DNA of 64,000 bases from Undibacterium piscinae (GTDB lineage: Bacteria > Pseudomonadota > Gammaproteobacteria > Burkholderiales > Burkholderiaceae_D): contig CP051152.1 of the NCBI GenBank assembly GCA_003970805.2, forward strand, positions 434,001 to 498,000, in the 5' to 3' direction. The translations under genes were made by a program, and so were the position numbers. The first letter of the stretch is position 1. Each line of letters begins with the position of its first letter. A model generated the notes under the pieces. It saw nothing but the letters and a program-made list of their open reading frames with translations, made no database searches and was not told where the DNA came from. Shown here one piece after another: positions 20,015 through 30,322 of this stretch.

Positions 20015-20284
20015 TTAGCCTGCCATCGTTGCGATACTGGTGAACATATGTCGCATGTAATCACCCAGAACCGAGAGCATCCAAGGCCCGGCGACTATCA
20101 GGGTGATGAAAATACCGACCAGTTTGGGAATGAAGGACAGGGTGGTTTCATTAATCTGGGTCGCCGCCTGAAAAATACTTACTATCAGACCAATGACTAG
20201 TGCCACCAATAACAAGGGCGCTGAAACCAGCAGGGTCACCTCCATTGCCTGGCGACCAAGCGTCATTACGCTATCGGGTGTCAT
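20015..20284 (-). CDS. fliQ: Flagellar export apparatus protein FliQ
   Basis: 89 residues with two membrane helices; the start MTPDSVMTLGRQAMEVTL and the segment QAATQINETTLSFIPK are characteristic of FliQ. Part of the FliPQR export gate in the flagellar basal body. It lies between fliP and fliR with 11- and 9-base gaps and is intact. Confidence 0.95.
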   Translation of the reverse strand: MTPDSVMTLGRQAMEVTLLVSAPLLLVALVIGLIVSIFQAATQINETTLSFIPKLVGIFITLIVAGPWMLSVLGDYMRHMFTSIATMAG

Positions 20285-20295
20285 TTCTGATTCTC

Positions 20296-21083
20296 CTAAT
20301 AAAAACTCTGTGCCAGCGAGCCGATAATTAATTGCCAGCCATCGACCAGCACGAACAGCATCAGCTTAAACGGCAGCGAGACTATCGAGGGTGAAACCAT
20401 CATCATCCCCATCGACATGAGTACACTGGCAACGACCATATCAATAATCAGAAATGGGATGAAAATGGCGAAACTAATCTGAAACGCCGTTTTTAATTCA
20501 CTGGTAATAAAAGCGGGAATCAGTATGCGCAAAGGCACTTCTTCCGGCCCCTGCAATGCAGGCGTATTGGAAAGTTTGACGTAGAGCGCCAGATCACTTT
20601 GGCGGGTCTGTTTCATCATGAACTTTTTTAAAGGTTCTACCCCTTTTTCCATGGCCTGGGTTGCGCTTATTTTGTTTTCAGCGAAAGGTTGATAGGCATC
20701 GACGTAGATTTTGTCGAATACCGGCCCCATGACAAAAAAAGTCAAAAATAGCGCCAGTCCTACCATCACCTGATTGGGTGGGGAGGATTGGGTGCCCAAC
20801 GCCTGTCTCAATAGCGATAACACGATAATGATACGGGTAAACCCTGTCATCATTAATAGCGCGGCCGGAATAAAGGACAGTGCCGTCAAAAAAACAGCAG
20901 AGTCTGGATGCTCAGCGAATAATTCTGTCCGCCACCGGCAGCAGGAGTGCTGGTAATTGCGGATAGCCCCCCGCCGGTAGCTTGTGCGAAGGCTAACTCA
21001 GGCAGAGAGAAAAGAAGAGCTCCTCCGATAAGCAGGGTTAGGAAGCTGGCGTAAACGGCAAAGGGTTTTTTCATTTGTGGCAT
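20296..21083 (-). pseudogene. fliP: Flagellar export gate protein FliP, frameshifted at a T7 run
   Basis: FliP is the main export-gate subunit. The first frame (from 21083) encodes a signal peptide (ending LAFAQA) and the start of the mature protein ([10 protein letters not shown]), then stops. The rest ([26 protein letters not shown] and on to residue 262) is in another frame from about 20889. The break lies at seven consecutive T on the minus strand (20888-20894); eight or five T would restore a normal FliP of about 260 residues. A flagellum cannot form without FliP, and all other gate genes are intact, so error or slippage is likelier than loss. Confidence 0.88.
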
Positions 21084-21085
21084 GT

Positions 21086-21517
21086 TTACTGCACTTGATT
21101 GCGCTTATCTATCGTTCGTTTCAACCACATTGAAAATTGATTTTCTGGTATGGTACTGGGGATAAGCTGATCTGAGTTTTCCGGTTTCTGCAAGGTAGTG
21201 AGGGTATTGATATTACTTGCGGTCACCCCGACCACGATCCATTGGCCGGCAACTTCTATCACCATAACCCGCTCTCGATTGCCTAGGCTGACTCCGCCTA
21301 CCACCTTGACCGGAACAATATTTCCGTTGCCGACCGGACCGATTTTTTTCAGTAACCAGGCCGCTACCGCCATCAGTGCCAATACCGCGACTAAGCCCAT
21401 AAATATCTGAAGTAATCCCGTGCTAGGCGGTACGCTGTTTGCTTCAGTGGCTGATGCCGATGAAAAAAAGCACAAGCACAGCAAAGCAATAGATACGAAA
21501 TATTTTTTGGATGTCAT
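21086..21517 (-). CDS. fliO: Flagellar biosynthetic protein FliO
   Basis: FliO helps assemble or stabilise the FliP ring. 143 residues: signal-like N-terminus (IALLCLCFFSSASA), one membrane helix (LLQIFMGLVAVLALMAVAAWLL) and a cytoplasmic domain with VGNRERVMVIEV-type sequence (VSLGNRERVMVIEV). Its start overlaps the fliN stop by four bases and its stop is 2 bases before fliP, fitting the usual fliN-O-P-Q-R order. Confidence 0.9.
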   Translation of the reverse strand: MTSKKYFVSIALLCLCFFSSASATEANSVPPSTGLLQIFMGLVAVLALMAVAAWLLKKIGPVGNGNIVPVKVVGGVSLGNRERVMVIEVAGQWIVVGVTASNINTLTTLQKPENSDQLIPSTIPENQFSMWLKRTIDKRNQVQ

Positions 21518-21942
21518 TTGTTTAGCTTGCGGATACGTTCTGCCGGGGTCACGATATCTGTCAGGCGTATTCCGAATTTATCGTTGACGACAACGACTTC
21601 ACCTTGCGCAATCAGGCATCCGTTGACCAGCACATCCATAGGTTCACCTGCCAAACCATCGAGTTCGACCACTGAGCCTTGGGCTAACTGTAATAAATTT
21701 TTAATGGCAATTTTTGTCCTACCCAATTCCACCGTGAGCTGAACCGGGATATCGAGAATAAAATCAATATCGTTGTGGGTTTCAGTCTGAGGGCCTTTTC
21801 CGCTAAATTCCTTAAATACGGAAGCGGTGGCAGCAGGTGGCGCTGCGGCCGCTCTTGCTGCGGCATCGGCATCGGCCTTTTCTTGTTCCGCAATGGCGGC
21901 ACCCCAATCATCTTCGCTGATTGGCGTTTCGTTATCTTCCAT
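21514..21942 (-). CDS. fliN: Flagellar motor switch protein FliN
   Basis: FliN forms the lower C-ring with FliM and binds CheY and FliH. The start at ATG 21942 (MEDNETPISEDDWG) gives 142 residues. The C-terminal SpoA domain carries DIPVQLTVELGRTKI and GSVVELDGLAGEPMDVLVNG, diagnostic of FliN. A flexible Ala-rich linker precedes it. Overlaps the fliM 3' end by 11 bases. Confidence 0.95.
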   Translation of the reverse strand: MEDNETPISEDDWGAAIAEQEKADADAAARAAAAPPAATASVFKEFSGKGPQTETHNDIDFILDIPVQLTVELGRTKIAIKNLLQLAQGSVVELDGLAGEPMDVLVNGCLIAQGEVVVVNDKFGIRLTDIVTPAERIRKLNK

Positions 21943-22948
21943 GTTTTTCTCCTTGTGTGGCTTCTTGTGCAACTTCATGCACACTGGAACTGAGTAATTT
22001 TTCTACCCGTAAAGCGTATTGGCCGTTAAATATCCCGTATTTACATTCCATCACAGGAGTGCCGTCGACCTTTGCAGTGATGATTTCCGGGATGGACAAG
22101 GGAATTACATCACCTTGCTTCATATTGAGAATATCGCCAAGCGTGACCTTTGTCGTACCAATGTCCGCAACAATTTCTACCTCGGCAATTTGTATCTGTT
22201 GCGTCATCAGGCGCACCCAGCGTTTATCAACCTCCAGCGTTTCACCTTGCAAACTGCTGGTCAGGATATCCCTGATCGGTTCTATCATCGCATACGGCAT
22301 GCAGATGTGTAGCTCACCACTTACAGGTCCCAATTCTATGGTGAAGGTGGTTGATACCACCACTTCATTTGGTGTTGCAATATTGGCAAACTGGGTATTC
22401 ATCTCTGAACGGATGTATTCAAACTCGACCGGATACACGGGTTCCCAAGACTTAGCGTAGGTCTCAAAGATGATTTCGAGTATACGTTGAATAATTCTTT
22501 GCTCTGTTTGAGTAAAGTCGCGCCCTTCCACTCGCGTATGGAAACGACCGTCTCCGCCGAATAGATTATCCACCAGCAGAAATACCAGGCCAGGGTCCAT
22601 GACGAATAAGGAGGTGCCGCGCAATGGTTTCATGTGCGCTAAATTCAGGTTGGTAGGCACGACCAGGTTACGAATAAACTCGCTGTACTTGGAGACGCGA
22701 ACCGTTCCAACCGAGACTTCCGCGCTACGTCTGAGAAAATTAAATAAGCCTATCCGCAATAAACGCGCAAATCGTTCATTGATAATTTCCAATGTCGGCA
22801 TGCGGCCGCGGACGATACGTTCTTGCGTTGCAAGATTGTAGGGTCTGACCCCCGAGGTATCTTCCTGGGCCTGAGAGTCGTCCTGATCTCCCGTGACCCC
22901 TTTTAAGAGGGCGTCAACTTCTTCCTGGGAGAGAAAATTATCAGACAT
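21932..22948 (-). CDS. fliM: Flagellar motor switch protein FliM
   Basis: FliM is the C-ring subunit that binds phosphorylated CheY. The N-terminal CheY-binding peptide LSQEEVDALLKG is at residues 5-16. The middle CheC-like domain (about 45-225) contains the RGTSLFVMDPGLVFLLVD segment with FGG, and the C-terminal SpoA domain follows (about 255-320). 338 residues, full length. Lies 4 bases after fliL. Confidence 0.95.
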   Translation of the reverse strand: MSDNFLSQEEVDALLKGVTGDQDDSQAQEDTSGVRPYNLATQERIVRGRMPTLEIINERFARLLRIGLFNFLRRSAEVSVGTVRVSKYSEFIRNLVVPTNLNLAHMKPLRGTSLFVMDPGLVFLLVDNLFGGDGRFHTRVEGRDFTQTEQRIIQRILEIIFETYAKSWEPVYPVEFEYIRSEMNTQFANIATPNEVVVSTTFTIELGPVSGELHICMPYAMIEPIRDILTSSLQGETLEVDKRWVRLMTQQIQIAEVEIVADIGTTKVTLGDILNMKQGDVIPLSIPEIITAKVDGTPVMECKYGIFNGQYALRVEKLLSSSVHEVAQEATQGEKHGR

Positions 22949-22952
22949 GCTG

Positions 22953-23459
22953 CTATTGGATAATAAATGAAGTGAAAAATACGCCGCTTACCTTTTGCGC
23001 GTCACCTTTTGGGGTAAAAGGAAGTTTTGCCTGATCGATGATCTCTTCGATAAGTCTTTCCTTACCTTCTGCCGATAGCAGTTCGGTCGCATCTTTACTT
23101 GATAATAGCATCAGCAAACGGCTGCGGATTTGTGGCATATTCGCTTTGATTAAATTGACCTGTTCGTCATCTTGCACCTGTAGTGTCATGGCAACCTGGA
23201 GGTATTTGTCTCCGGTGTCTGATTGTAGGTTGACGGTAAATGATTCCAGTGGCAGGAAAGACGGCGCTTTAGCAGGTTCCGATTTCTGTTCTTTATCTTT
23301 GTCAGAATGATTTTTTTTGGATAAAAACATAGCTGCACCACCACCAATACCCGCCAATACCAAGACTGCGGCAGCAATCATGATAATCAGTTTCTTTTTT
23401 GATTTTCCGGCAGTTGCGCCGTCCGCGCTGGTAGCGGCCTTTTCAGGTGCTTTCGACAT
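22953..23459 (-). CDS. fliL: Flagellar basal body-associated protein FliL
   Basis: FliL surrounds the stator and supports torque. The start at ATG 23459 (MSKAPEKAATSA) was chosen over an upstream ATG; it gives 168 residues with one membrane helix (KLIIMIAAAVLVLAGIGGGAAMFL) and a periplasmic domain with FTVNLQSDTGDKYLQVAMTL, typical of FliL. The 277 bases before it, up to fliK, hold no recognised feature. Confidence 0.92.
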   Translation of the reverse strand: MSKAPEKAATSADGATAGKSKKKLIIMIAAAVLVLAGIGGGAAMFLSKKNHSDKDKEQKSEPAKAPSFLPLESFTVNLQSDTGDKYLQVAMTLQVQDDEQVNLIKANMPQIRSRLLMLLSSKDATELLSAEGKERLIEEIIDQAKLPFTPKGDAQKVSGVFFTSFIIQ

Positions 23460-23736
23460 GTAATTCCTTTCGCTTGACACTTTGTGTCGATATATTTTCT
23501 ATTGCCTACGATTTTCAGTCATTGAGATTCTATGAGAAGAATGGACATTTCTGTCGCTATTCTCCGTTTTGAAACTCAGACAATAAATACATTTACGGTT
23601 GAGGTTCGCCTTGCGAAGTCCCGCATATAGGGTGCAGCGCTGAACTTTGACTTTTCAATATTATATTATTGTTTCCTGTTAATAGCGGGCATTTCCAAAT
23701 TCCTTACGGTCTGTGTCTCGCTATATTTCAGGTTTA

Positions 23737-24999
23737 TTAGGCAAAAGTATCGACCAATCCCTCTTTAGTGCTGATACTGGCTGTTCCCGTAGTCCTGTTG
23801 GCTATAGATGTATCGAGACTAACTGCCGTTGAATTATTTTGCTGGCGAGCTTGTTGGTGGGTTCCTGACGATTGACCGCCTTGATTTGGGGCTTGGCTAT
23901 TGACGGAGAATCCGGACAATTGGACCCCGGACTCTGACATCATCTGGCGTAATCTTGGCAGGGCTGCTTCTAGCGCCTCTCTTACATCTGGTTGTGCGGA
24001 AAAAAAATTGGCGCTGGCCTGATCGTTGCTGACGCTAATGACTACCTGCAATGGTCCAAGGTCTGGCGGATTCAGACTCAGTTCAGCAGTTTGCTGGCCG
24101 CCTCCAACCATCCAGACAACTTTTTGGCTGACCGCCTGATTCCATGCGGTGGTTCCGACTCGCGGGGAAATGTGATCTGCCGCTAAACTGCTAGCAGGGG
24201 CGGGCGTGTTGGCCGACAAATGCTGTACGAAATTTTGCGCTTGCACTGGGGTAGTCTGAGTCGTGACAGCAAGATCTTGGCTTAATTCTGCCGCTGGATT
24301 TTGGTTCTCCGCTTTTGTATCGACGGCAATATTTAGCAGGTTAATTGGCTTACTAACTAAAGGCGTTATCGCTGGTCCGTCAGGTTGCGATGCAGCTGTT
24401 GTGTCAAGTTGTGATGCTGTAATTGCGTTTGGTTGCGATACAGTTGTTGTATCCGCTTTGCTTTTTTTTGCATCGGCGTTAAGTCCATTGTCAGCGTTTC
24501 TCACTATTTTTGATGCGAAACTACTGGCCTCATCTGTGTGAACTGAATCGGTGCCTTTATTTATAGGATCATTTGATTCGGACAAAGGACGTTCGCTTGG
24601 ATTCAAACCATCAATAGCCGGATTTTTTATCTCTTCGGATGATGCTAATTCTGGCTTTAAGTTAAATTGGCCGAGATTTTCGACAAAAGTAAGTAGTTGA
24701 CCGGTACCGGATGTGTCCTGCTCTAAGACTTTAGTATCTTTTTCTGAGTCATCTTGTTCTTTGACCGGATCCGCGCTGCCTGTCGCTGATTTGGGAGCTT
24801 CATTTTTTGCAGGAGCATTGCTGACTTTATTTTTAACTCTATCGCTAGGATTATCTGTCGTTTTATTTTTCTGACTACTCAGTTCTTTGGATAAAAAGCT
24901 GGAGAATGAGCTTTGATTAGCCTGAGTTGAATTGGGCTTATTTGGTTTGGCTGTGTTATTTAATGCCTCGTTGGGATTGAAGCTTATCGAAGTTTTCAT
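23737..24999 (-). CDS. fliK: Flagellar hook-length control protein FliK
   Basis: FliK measures hook length and triggers the FlhB substrate switch. 420 residues: a long Asn/Ser/Thr/Ala-rich disordered region (about 1-285) and the conserved C-terminal hook-length domain (about 300-385) with ELSLNPPDLGPLQVVISV and PRLRQMMSESGVQLSGFSV. The low-complexity part includes repeats of the TASQLDTTAASQPD kind. Position between fliJ and fliL is standard. Confidence 0.92.
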   Translation of the reverse strand: MKTSISFNPNEALNNTAKPNKPNSTQANQSSFSSFLSKELSSQKNKTTDNPSDRVKNKVSNAPAKNEAPKSATGSADPVKEQDDSEKDTKVLEQDTSGTGQLLTFVENLGQFNLKPELASSEEIKNPAIDGLNPSERPLSESNDPINKGTDSVHTDEASSFASKIVRNADNGLNADAKKSKADTTTVSQPNAITASQLDTTAASQPDGPAITPLVSKPINLLNIAVDTKAENQNPAAELSQDLAVTTQTTPVQAQNFVQHLSANTPAPASSLAADHISPRVGTTAWNQAVSQKVVWMVGGGQQTAELSLNPPDLGPLQVVISVSNDQASANFFSAQPDVREALEAALPRLRQMMSESGVQLSGFSVNSQAPNQGGQSSGTHQQARQQNNSTAVSLDTSIANRTTGTASISTKEGLVDTFA

Positions 25000-25064
25000 G
25001 GTGCCACCAAAATTAAATGCTATCGTAAAAATACATGCAGGGTAAAACAGATGAAGCGACTACT

Positions 25065-25502
25065 TTAGCGCTTGTAAAAAAAAGATCGCGCGGCGTGTTC
25101 ATCCGTATTTTTTTGATCAAGTTTCGCTTCCTTTTTTTGTAAGCTCGCTTGTGACCTGTTGTTTAAAGTGTTGTAAGAAAGTCTCTTTTTTTCACATTCT
25201 TGCCATTGGTTTCTGGCTAATACTATTTTATATTCGGCATCACGAACGACTTGTTTTTGCCCGTCAACTGCAGAATCAAGTTTGCTGATAAACGATAAAA
25301 AATTCATATACTGAGCGGTACTTAAACCTTTTGCTCCGCCTTCTTCAAATCGCTGCTGGTAATCGTCACGATATTTCAGTAATAAGGATAATTGTTTTTC
25401 GGTTTCCTCATGAGCATGAATCGTTTTTCCAAGGCGTTTCGCAGACTCGTCTGAATCCTTTTCGGCAATCTCAATTAAGGTGCTGATCGGAGATTTTTGC
25501 AT
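25065..25502 (-). CDS. fliJ: Flagellar export chaperone FliJ
   Basis: 145 residues, charged and almost wholly alpha-helical, with heptad-like patterning expected for the FliJ coiled coil that sits inside the FliI hexamer. Sequence is poorly conserved in this family, so the call rests on size, composition and position between fliI and fliK. Start MQKSPISTLIEIAEKD matches FliJ N-termini. Confidence 0.85.
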   Translation of the reverse strand: MQKSPISTLIEIAEKDSDESAKRLGKTIHAHEETEKQLSLLLKYRDDYQQRFEEGGAKGLSTAQYMNFLSFISKLDSAVDGQKQVVRDAEYKIVLARNQWQECEKKRLSYNTLNNRSQASLQKKEAKLDQKNTDEHAARSFFYKR

Positions 25503-25547
25503 TATTTCACCATACTCAAGTTAATTATAGTGAGAAATGCCAGATGG

Positions 25548-26939
25548 CTATCCATTGAATAGAGCGGTAAGTCCCGCCAAGCTCTCTGGTATGCTAGATT
25601 TCTCTAAAATGTTTTGCTGCAGATAGGCGGTAATGCGCGGATATAGTCTAATGGCTTCATCGAGTAGCGGGTCGGAGCCGGCCGAGTAGGCGCCAACGCT
25701 GATCAAATCCCTGCTTCTTTCGTATCTGGAATACAATTGCTTCAGACGGCGTGCGAGTAATTGGTGTTCGGTTGTGGTAATGCTGTGCATTGCCCTACTG
25801 ATAGATTGCTCTATGTCTATGGCCGGATAATGACCGCTTTCCGCTAAATTCCTGTTTAATACGATGTGTCCGTCCAGAATCGCCCTGGCGGCATCGGCAA
25901 TCGGATCTTGCTGATCATCGCCCTCGGTAAGCACCGTATAAAAAGCGGTAATAGATCCACCGCCTTCTTTGCCATTGCCGGCACGCTCGACCAAGATGGG
26001 TAATTTTGCAAATACCGAAGGAGGGTAGCCTTTGGTTGCCGGTGGTTCGCCTATGGCCAGTGCGATCTCTCGTTGCGCCATCGCATAGCGAGTCAGTGAG
26101 TCCATGATCAGTAAGACACTTTTGCCTTGATCCCGAAAATATTCGGCGATGGTCGTCGCATATGCTGCTCCCTGTAGGCGCATGAGTGGCGCAGTGTCTG
26201 CCGGTGCCGCAACTACGACTGAGCGCGCCAGTCCTTCGGTGCCAAGAATTTGCTCAATAAATTCTTTCACCTCGCGTCCGCGTTCACCGATCAATCCAAC
26301 CACAATCACATCAGCGGCCGTGTATCGTGCCATCATCCCCAGTAGCACACTTTTACCAACGCCAGAGCCTGCAAATAGGCCGAGTCGCTGGCCTTTGCCT
26401 ACGCTTAGCATGCTGTTGATGGCTCTTACGCCGACATCCAGGGTGTCGGTTATAGGCGCTCGTTGCAGAGGATTATAGATGCGTGCGCCGAGTGGCGCTG
26501 ACTCGCGCGCAAGCAAGGGTCCTAAGGTATCTAGCGGCTTACCATTGCCGTCAAGCACACGTCCGAGCAATTGGTCTCCGACCGGAAGATGTCTGCTTCG
26601 GTCGCTGGGGCGGCGTTTAGGATGTTTGGGGTTGTCGATCAGGGTAACTTCGGAAGGGAATACTGGTGAGCCAGGTACCACGCCATCGAGGTCACTGTGC
26701 GGCATTAGAAATAATCTATCGCCATCAAAGCCTACTACTTCGGCGTCAATTTTTACGCTGTTTGGCAAGTGAATTGCGCAAGCGCTACCAACCGGTAGTT
26801 TCAAGCCAACTGCTTCCATCACCAAACCGGTTACCCTGGTGACTCGACCCGATAGCGACATTGATGGAAGATAAGCGATCTGCTCTTTCTTTTCCTTGAG
26901 CATGCTTCCCCACATCGGGAGTGTCGGCTCCGGTATCAT
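25548..26939 (-). CDS. fliI: Flagellum-specific ATPase FliI
   Basis: FliI powers and regulates substrate entry into the flagellar exporter. 463 residues homologous to the F1 beta subunit: Walker [16 protein letters not shown] (about residues 195), Walker [14 protein letters not shown], and the [15 protein letters not shown] segment. The start ATG 26939 overlaps the repaired fliH stop by four bases (ATGA), indicating translational coupling. Confidence 0.95.
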   Translation of the reverse strand: MIPEPTLPMWGSMLKEKKEQIAYLPSMSLSGRVTRVTGLVMEAVGLKLPVGSACAIHLPNSVKIDAEVVGFDGDRLFLMPHSDLDGVVPGSPVFPSEVTLIDNPKHPKRRPSDRSRHLPVGDQLLGRVLDGNGKPLDTLGPLLARESAPLGARIYNPLQRAPITDTLDVGVRAINSMLSVGKGQRLGLFAGSGVGKSVLLGMMARYTAADVIVVGLIGERGREVKEFIEQILGTEGLARSVVVAAPADTAPLMRLQGAAYATTIAEYFRDQGKSVLLIMDSLTRYAMAQREIALAIGEPPATKGYPPSVFAKLPILVERAGNGKEGGGSITAFYTVLTEGDDQQDPIADAARAILDGHIVLNRNLAESGHYPAIDIEQSISRAMHSITTTEHQLLARRLKQLYSRYERSRDLISVGAYSAGSDPLLDEAIRLYPRITAYLQQNILEKSSIPESLAGLTALFNG

Positions 26940-27617
26940 ACTTGATCCATGGTGCTTGTGTTGCGTCTGAGTGCATCGGTAAGCAGTTGCCAGCGCGTAT
27001 CAACTGTTGCGTCGATTAAATTGTGTGCCGTCTCCAATTTGCATCCGCCGCGCTGCATATGTGGGTCGAGCATGATGCGCCAACCTGCTTTATCAAGGTC
27101 CTCGCCCATGTTATTGCGGATGATGGTCGCATCGTCAGGGTGTAAGCTAAGTTGTGCTGGTTGCTGTATGGAAGGGATTTTTTTCTATGGCGTCTCGGAC
27201 AATCTGAACGATTAGATCGCGATCAATCTCCATCGCGCTTTTAGTCATGGCCTGAGCCAGTTCTATCGCTAGATTTAACAGATCTTCACCTATGCTTAAA
27301 TTGGCCAGGCGGATTTGCTCAGACATGTTGGTGTTGATTTGTCGTAGATCGGCAATTTGCGCATCCATTTCCACTTTGCTTTCGGCGAAGCCGTCGCTTT
27401 TTCCCTCTTGTAATCCTGCTGCGTAGGCCTCCTGATAGCCCAGTGCATAGCCTTCAAGGCGTGCATTTTCCTTTATTTGAGCTGTTTCCTCTTGGCTAAC
27501 GGACGCAACAACAGGGAGTGTTTCAGGCAACTTCTTCACCGGAGCCGCTTCGTTGAATGAAGTCATTTCCCAGCGCTGAAAAGCGGATAGTTCTCCTTTG
27601 GGAACGAGATTAGACAT
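26936..27617 (-). pseudogene. fliH: Flagellar assembly protein FliH, frameshifted at an A7 run
   Basis: FliH is the FliI-binding regulator that docks the ATPase to FliN. From ATG 27617 the frame gives the N-terminal and coiled part (EGYALGYQEAYAAGLQEGKSDGF, the GxxxG-rich repeat region) and stops near 27147. The C-terminal domain continues in another frame (QLSLHPDDATIIRNNMG, DPHMQRGGCKLE) to a stop at 26936. The break is in seven A (27178-27184); six would restore one protein of about 227 residues. The repaired stop overlaps the fliI ATG as ATGA, strong support for the corrected frame. Confidence 0.88.
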
Positions 27618-28605
27618 AGGAGTCTTCACCTTTTGCGCCCAACATGATTTGACCTTCATCGGCAAGGCGACGAACAATCAGCAATATTTGTTTTTGCTGC
27701 GCTTCGACTTCCGATAATCGTACCGGTCCTTTGGACTCGAGATCTTCGCGCATCATTTCGGCAGCACGTTGCGACATATTCTTGAATATTTTTTCGCGCA
27801 TATCAGGATTGGCACCCTTGAGTGCGACGATTAAGGAGTCGGATTGCACCTCGCGTAGTAATAGTTGAATGCCTCTGTCGTCAATTTCAAGAATGTTATC
27901 GAATACAAACATCTCATCCATAATTTTTTCTGCCATGTCGCCATCATACTTGCGCAGATTTTCCATGACTGATGCTTCGTTTTCTCCACTCATGAAGTTA
28001 AGTATTTCCGCGGCAGCCCGAACCCCGCCGATAGATTTTTTCTTCAGACTTTCGTTCCCTGTCAGTAATTTGGTCAACACGTCGTTAAGTTCCCGCAATG
28101 CTGCAGGTTGGATGCCGTCCAGAGTGGCAATGCGCAAGATAACGTCATTGCGCAGGCGCTCGGTAAATTGATTGAGAATTTCGCAGGCCTGATCACTTTC
28201 AAGATGAACCAGGATGGTGGCAACGATCTGCGGGTGCTCGTTTTTAATGAGTTCCGCCACGGACGGCGAATCCATCCATTTCAGGCTCTCTATGCCACTG
28301 GCGTCCTTGCCACCCAGAATTCTGTTTAGTAAGGACGCGGCCTTGTCGTCTCCCAAAGCCTTGGTGAGGACATTGCGAATATAATCATCCGAATCTAGTC
28401 CTACCGATGAGCTTAAATCAGCCATAGACTTAAATTCCTCGAGTACTTTGGCAATATTTTCGTGTGGTATTGCACCGATCACGGCCATTGCCGCGCCAAT
28501 TTTTTGTACCTCGCGGGGGCCAAGGAATTTCATTACTTCTGATGCCCCATCTTCGCCGAGCGCAAGCATCAGGGTTGCCGCTTTTTGTACGCCGTCATCA
28601 CTCAT
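27610..28605 (-). CDS. fliG: Flagellar motor switch protein FliG
   Basis: FliG is the C-ring subunit that meets the stator. 331 residues in three armadillo-like domains; EHPQIVATILVHLE marks the middle EHPQR-type motif and FKNMSQRAAEMMREDLESKGPVRLSEVE the torque helix region. Start overlaps the fliF stop by 8 bases and its stop overlaps fliH by 8 bases, so the run is tightly coupled. Confidence 0.95.
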   Translation of the reverse strand: MSDDGVQKAATLMLALGEDGASEVMKFLGPREVQKIGAAMAVIGAIPHENIAKVLEEFKSMADLSSSVGLDSDDYIRNVLTKALGDDKAASLLNRILGGKDASGIESLKWMDSPSVAELIKNEHPQIVATILVHLESDQACEILNQFTERLRNDVILRIATLDGIQPAALRELNDVLTKLLTGNESLKKKSIGGVRAAAEILNFMSGENEASVMENLRKYDGDMAEKIMDEMFVFDNILEIDDRGIQLLLREVQSDSLIVALKGANPDMREKIFKNMSQRAAEMMREDLESKGPVRLSEVEAQQKQILLIVRRLADEGQIMLGAKGEDSYV

Positions 28606-30322
28606 TGCTTATCCATGTTTTAATTACGTTGGCAACAATTTTGGGATCGCTAGCAGCCAGTTGCTTGGCCATGTCCAGATTAATTTCGTAGGCCGACATC
28701 GGCTTAATAGGGTGACCGTTTGCATCCCTTGATAAGCTTACTATGCTGCCGTCTTCATTTCTATCTTCTTCCGCTTCTTCTTTGCTCTCCGCTGCCGCTG
28801 CCGCTTCTTGTGCTGCCGCTTTTTCCGCAGTCTCTCTGGCGAGCCTTTCCTTTTTTGTTTCTTTTCCCATGATTTTATACAGCATAGGCTTGAGGAAGCC
28901 AAAAAATAGGTAGAGTAGAAGCAAGGCAGTGAGTAAATATTTGCCTAATTCTTTGCCCGTTTGTACGGAATCTGCTTGCTTCCAGAAAGGAATATCTGCG
29001 ATGACTTCTTTTTCCGGCCCGGCAAATGGACTATTAACAACATTTAATGTGTCGCCGCGCTCCTTGCTATAGCCCATCGCTTCCTTGACCAGATCGCTGA
29101 TCTGGTTTTTTTCAATTTCAGTTAGCGCTCGACTCGTCACTTTTCCATTTTTATCGGTTTCATTTTTATAGTTGATGACGACCGCCACCGAGATGCGTTT
29201 TACTCCGCCCATCGGTTGTTGCGTATAGCGAATTGTCTTATCCACTTCGTAGTTGGTGGTTGAGTCTTTTTGCATCAAGCCTGCATTTGATGCAGAGCCT
29301 GACTGAGCGACACCGCTGGCGGTAATCGGAGCCGTAGCAGGTGCCGGTGGTTGATTGGACAAGGCACCGGGAATGCCGGAAGGATTTGCGTTCTTATTAT
29401 AGGATTCACTCGATTGTTGACTGCGGACAGTTGAGGATTCCGGTGGTGAGTTTGGCCTATAGCTTTCTGCAGCCTGTTCGCTGCGCGAAAAATCAATATC
29501 AGCGGTGGCTTCCGCCCTGACATTGCGCGCGCCCACAATTGGAGAAATAATCGACTCTATGCGTTTGACGATATTTTGTTGGAATTCCTGCACATATTTT
29601 AGTTGCGAGGGATCCAAGTTGTTTCCGATGACATGTTTGCTGGGGTCTGATAATAAATTACCATTCTGATCAACGATAGTGACATTGGTCGATGCCAGTT
29701 CCGGAACGCTGCTGGCAACAAGATGAAGAATGGCGCTCACTTGCTGTTGATCAAGTGCGCGACCCGGGTAGAGGTTGAGTAAGACTGAAGCGGTGGGCTT
29801 TTGTTGTTCTCGAATAAAAACCGAAGACTTGGGGATTGCCAGATGCACACGCGCGGTTTGCACGGACGAGACAGCTTGTATCGAACGCGCCAATTCACCC
29901 TCTAGCGCGCGCTGAAAATTGACTTGCTCAAGAAACTGAGAGATGCCCAATTTCTGATTTTCCATGAGTTCAAAGCCAACGTTGCCGCCTTTTGGCAGAC
30001 CTTGAGAGGCTAGTTTTAATCTTGCATCATGGACTTGGTTAGCGGGAACCAGGATGGCAATACCGCCTTCAGAGTATTTGTAGGGGACATTCATTTGCTG
30101 CAGTGATGCAACGATGGCGCCGCCATCACGGTCATTGAAGTTTGAAAAAAGTACCTTATAGTCTGGTGTTTGGCTCCACATCCACACACCCACCATGATG
30201 GCAAGTGTCACTGCCGCAGCTATCGATAATATCAGTGCGAATTCCCGGTGTCTGCGCGAAGCCAGGACGGTCGGTAGCGTTGGTGTCGGCGAAGTTAATG
30301 TTGCATCGTTAGCGGTCGCCAT
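28598..30322 (-). CDS. fliF: Flagellar MS-ring protein FliF
   Basis: FliF forms the MS ring in the inner membrane. 574 residues: N-terminal helix (about 28-48), ring-building motifs with YKVLFSNFNDRDGGAIVASL and the QKALEGELARSI-like segment (ALEGELARSIQ), a Ser/Asn/Pro-rich linker, a second helix (about 455-475) and a C-terminal FliG-binding tail. First gene of the minus-strand run; a 199-base divergent region separates it from fliE. Confidence 0.95.
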   Translation of the reverse strand: MATANDATLTSPTPTLPTVLASRRHREFALILSIAAAVTLAIMVGVWMWSQTPDYKVLFSNFNDRDGGAIVASLQQMNVPYKYSEGGIAILVPANQVHDARLKLASQGLPKGGNVGFELMENQKLGISQFLEQVNFQRALEGELARSIQAVSSVQTARVHLAIPKSSVFIREQQKPTASVLLNLYPGRALDQQQVSAILHLVASSVPELASTNVTIVDQNGNLLSDPSKHVIGNNLDPSQLKYVQEFQQNIVKRIESIISPIVGARNVRAEATADIDFSRSEQAAESYRPNSPPESSTVRSQQSSESYNKNANPSGIPGALSNQPPAPATAPITASGVAQSGSASNAGLMQKDSTTNYEVDKTIRYTQQPMGGVKRISVAVVINYKNETDKNGKVTSRALTEIEKNQISDLVKEAMGYSKERGDTLNVVNSPFAGPEKEVIADIPFWKQADSVQTGKELGKYLLTALLLLYLFFGFLKPMLYKIMGKETKKERLARETAEKAAAQEAAAAAESKEEAEEDRNEDGSIVSLSRDANGHPIKPMSAYEINLDMAKQLAASDPKIVANVIKTWISNE

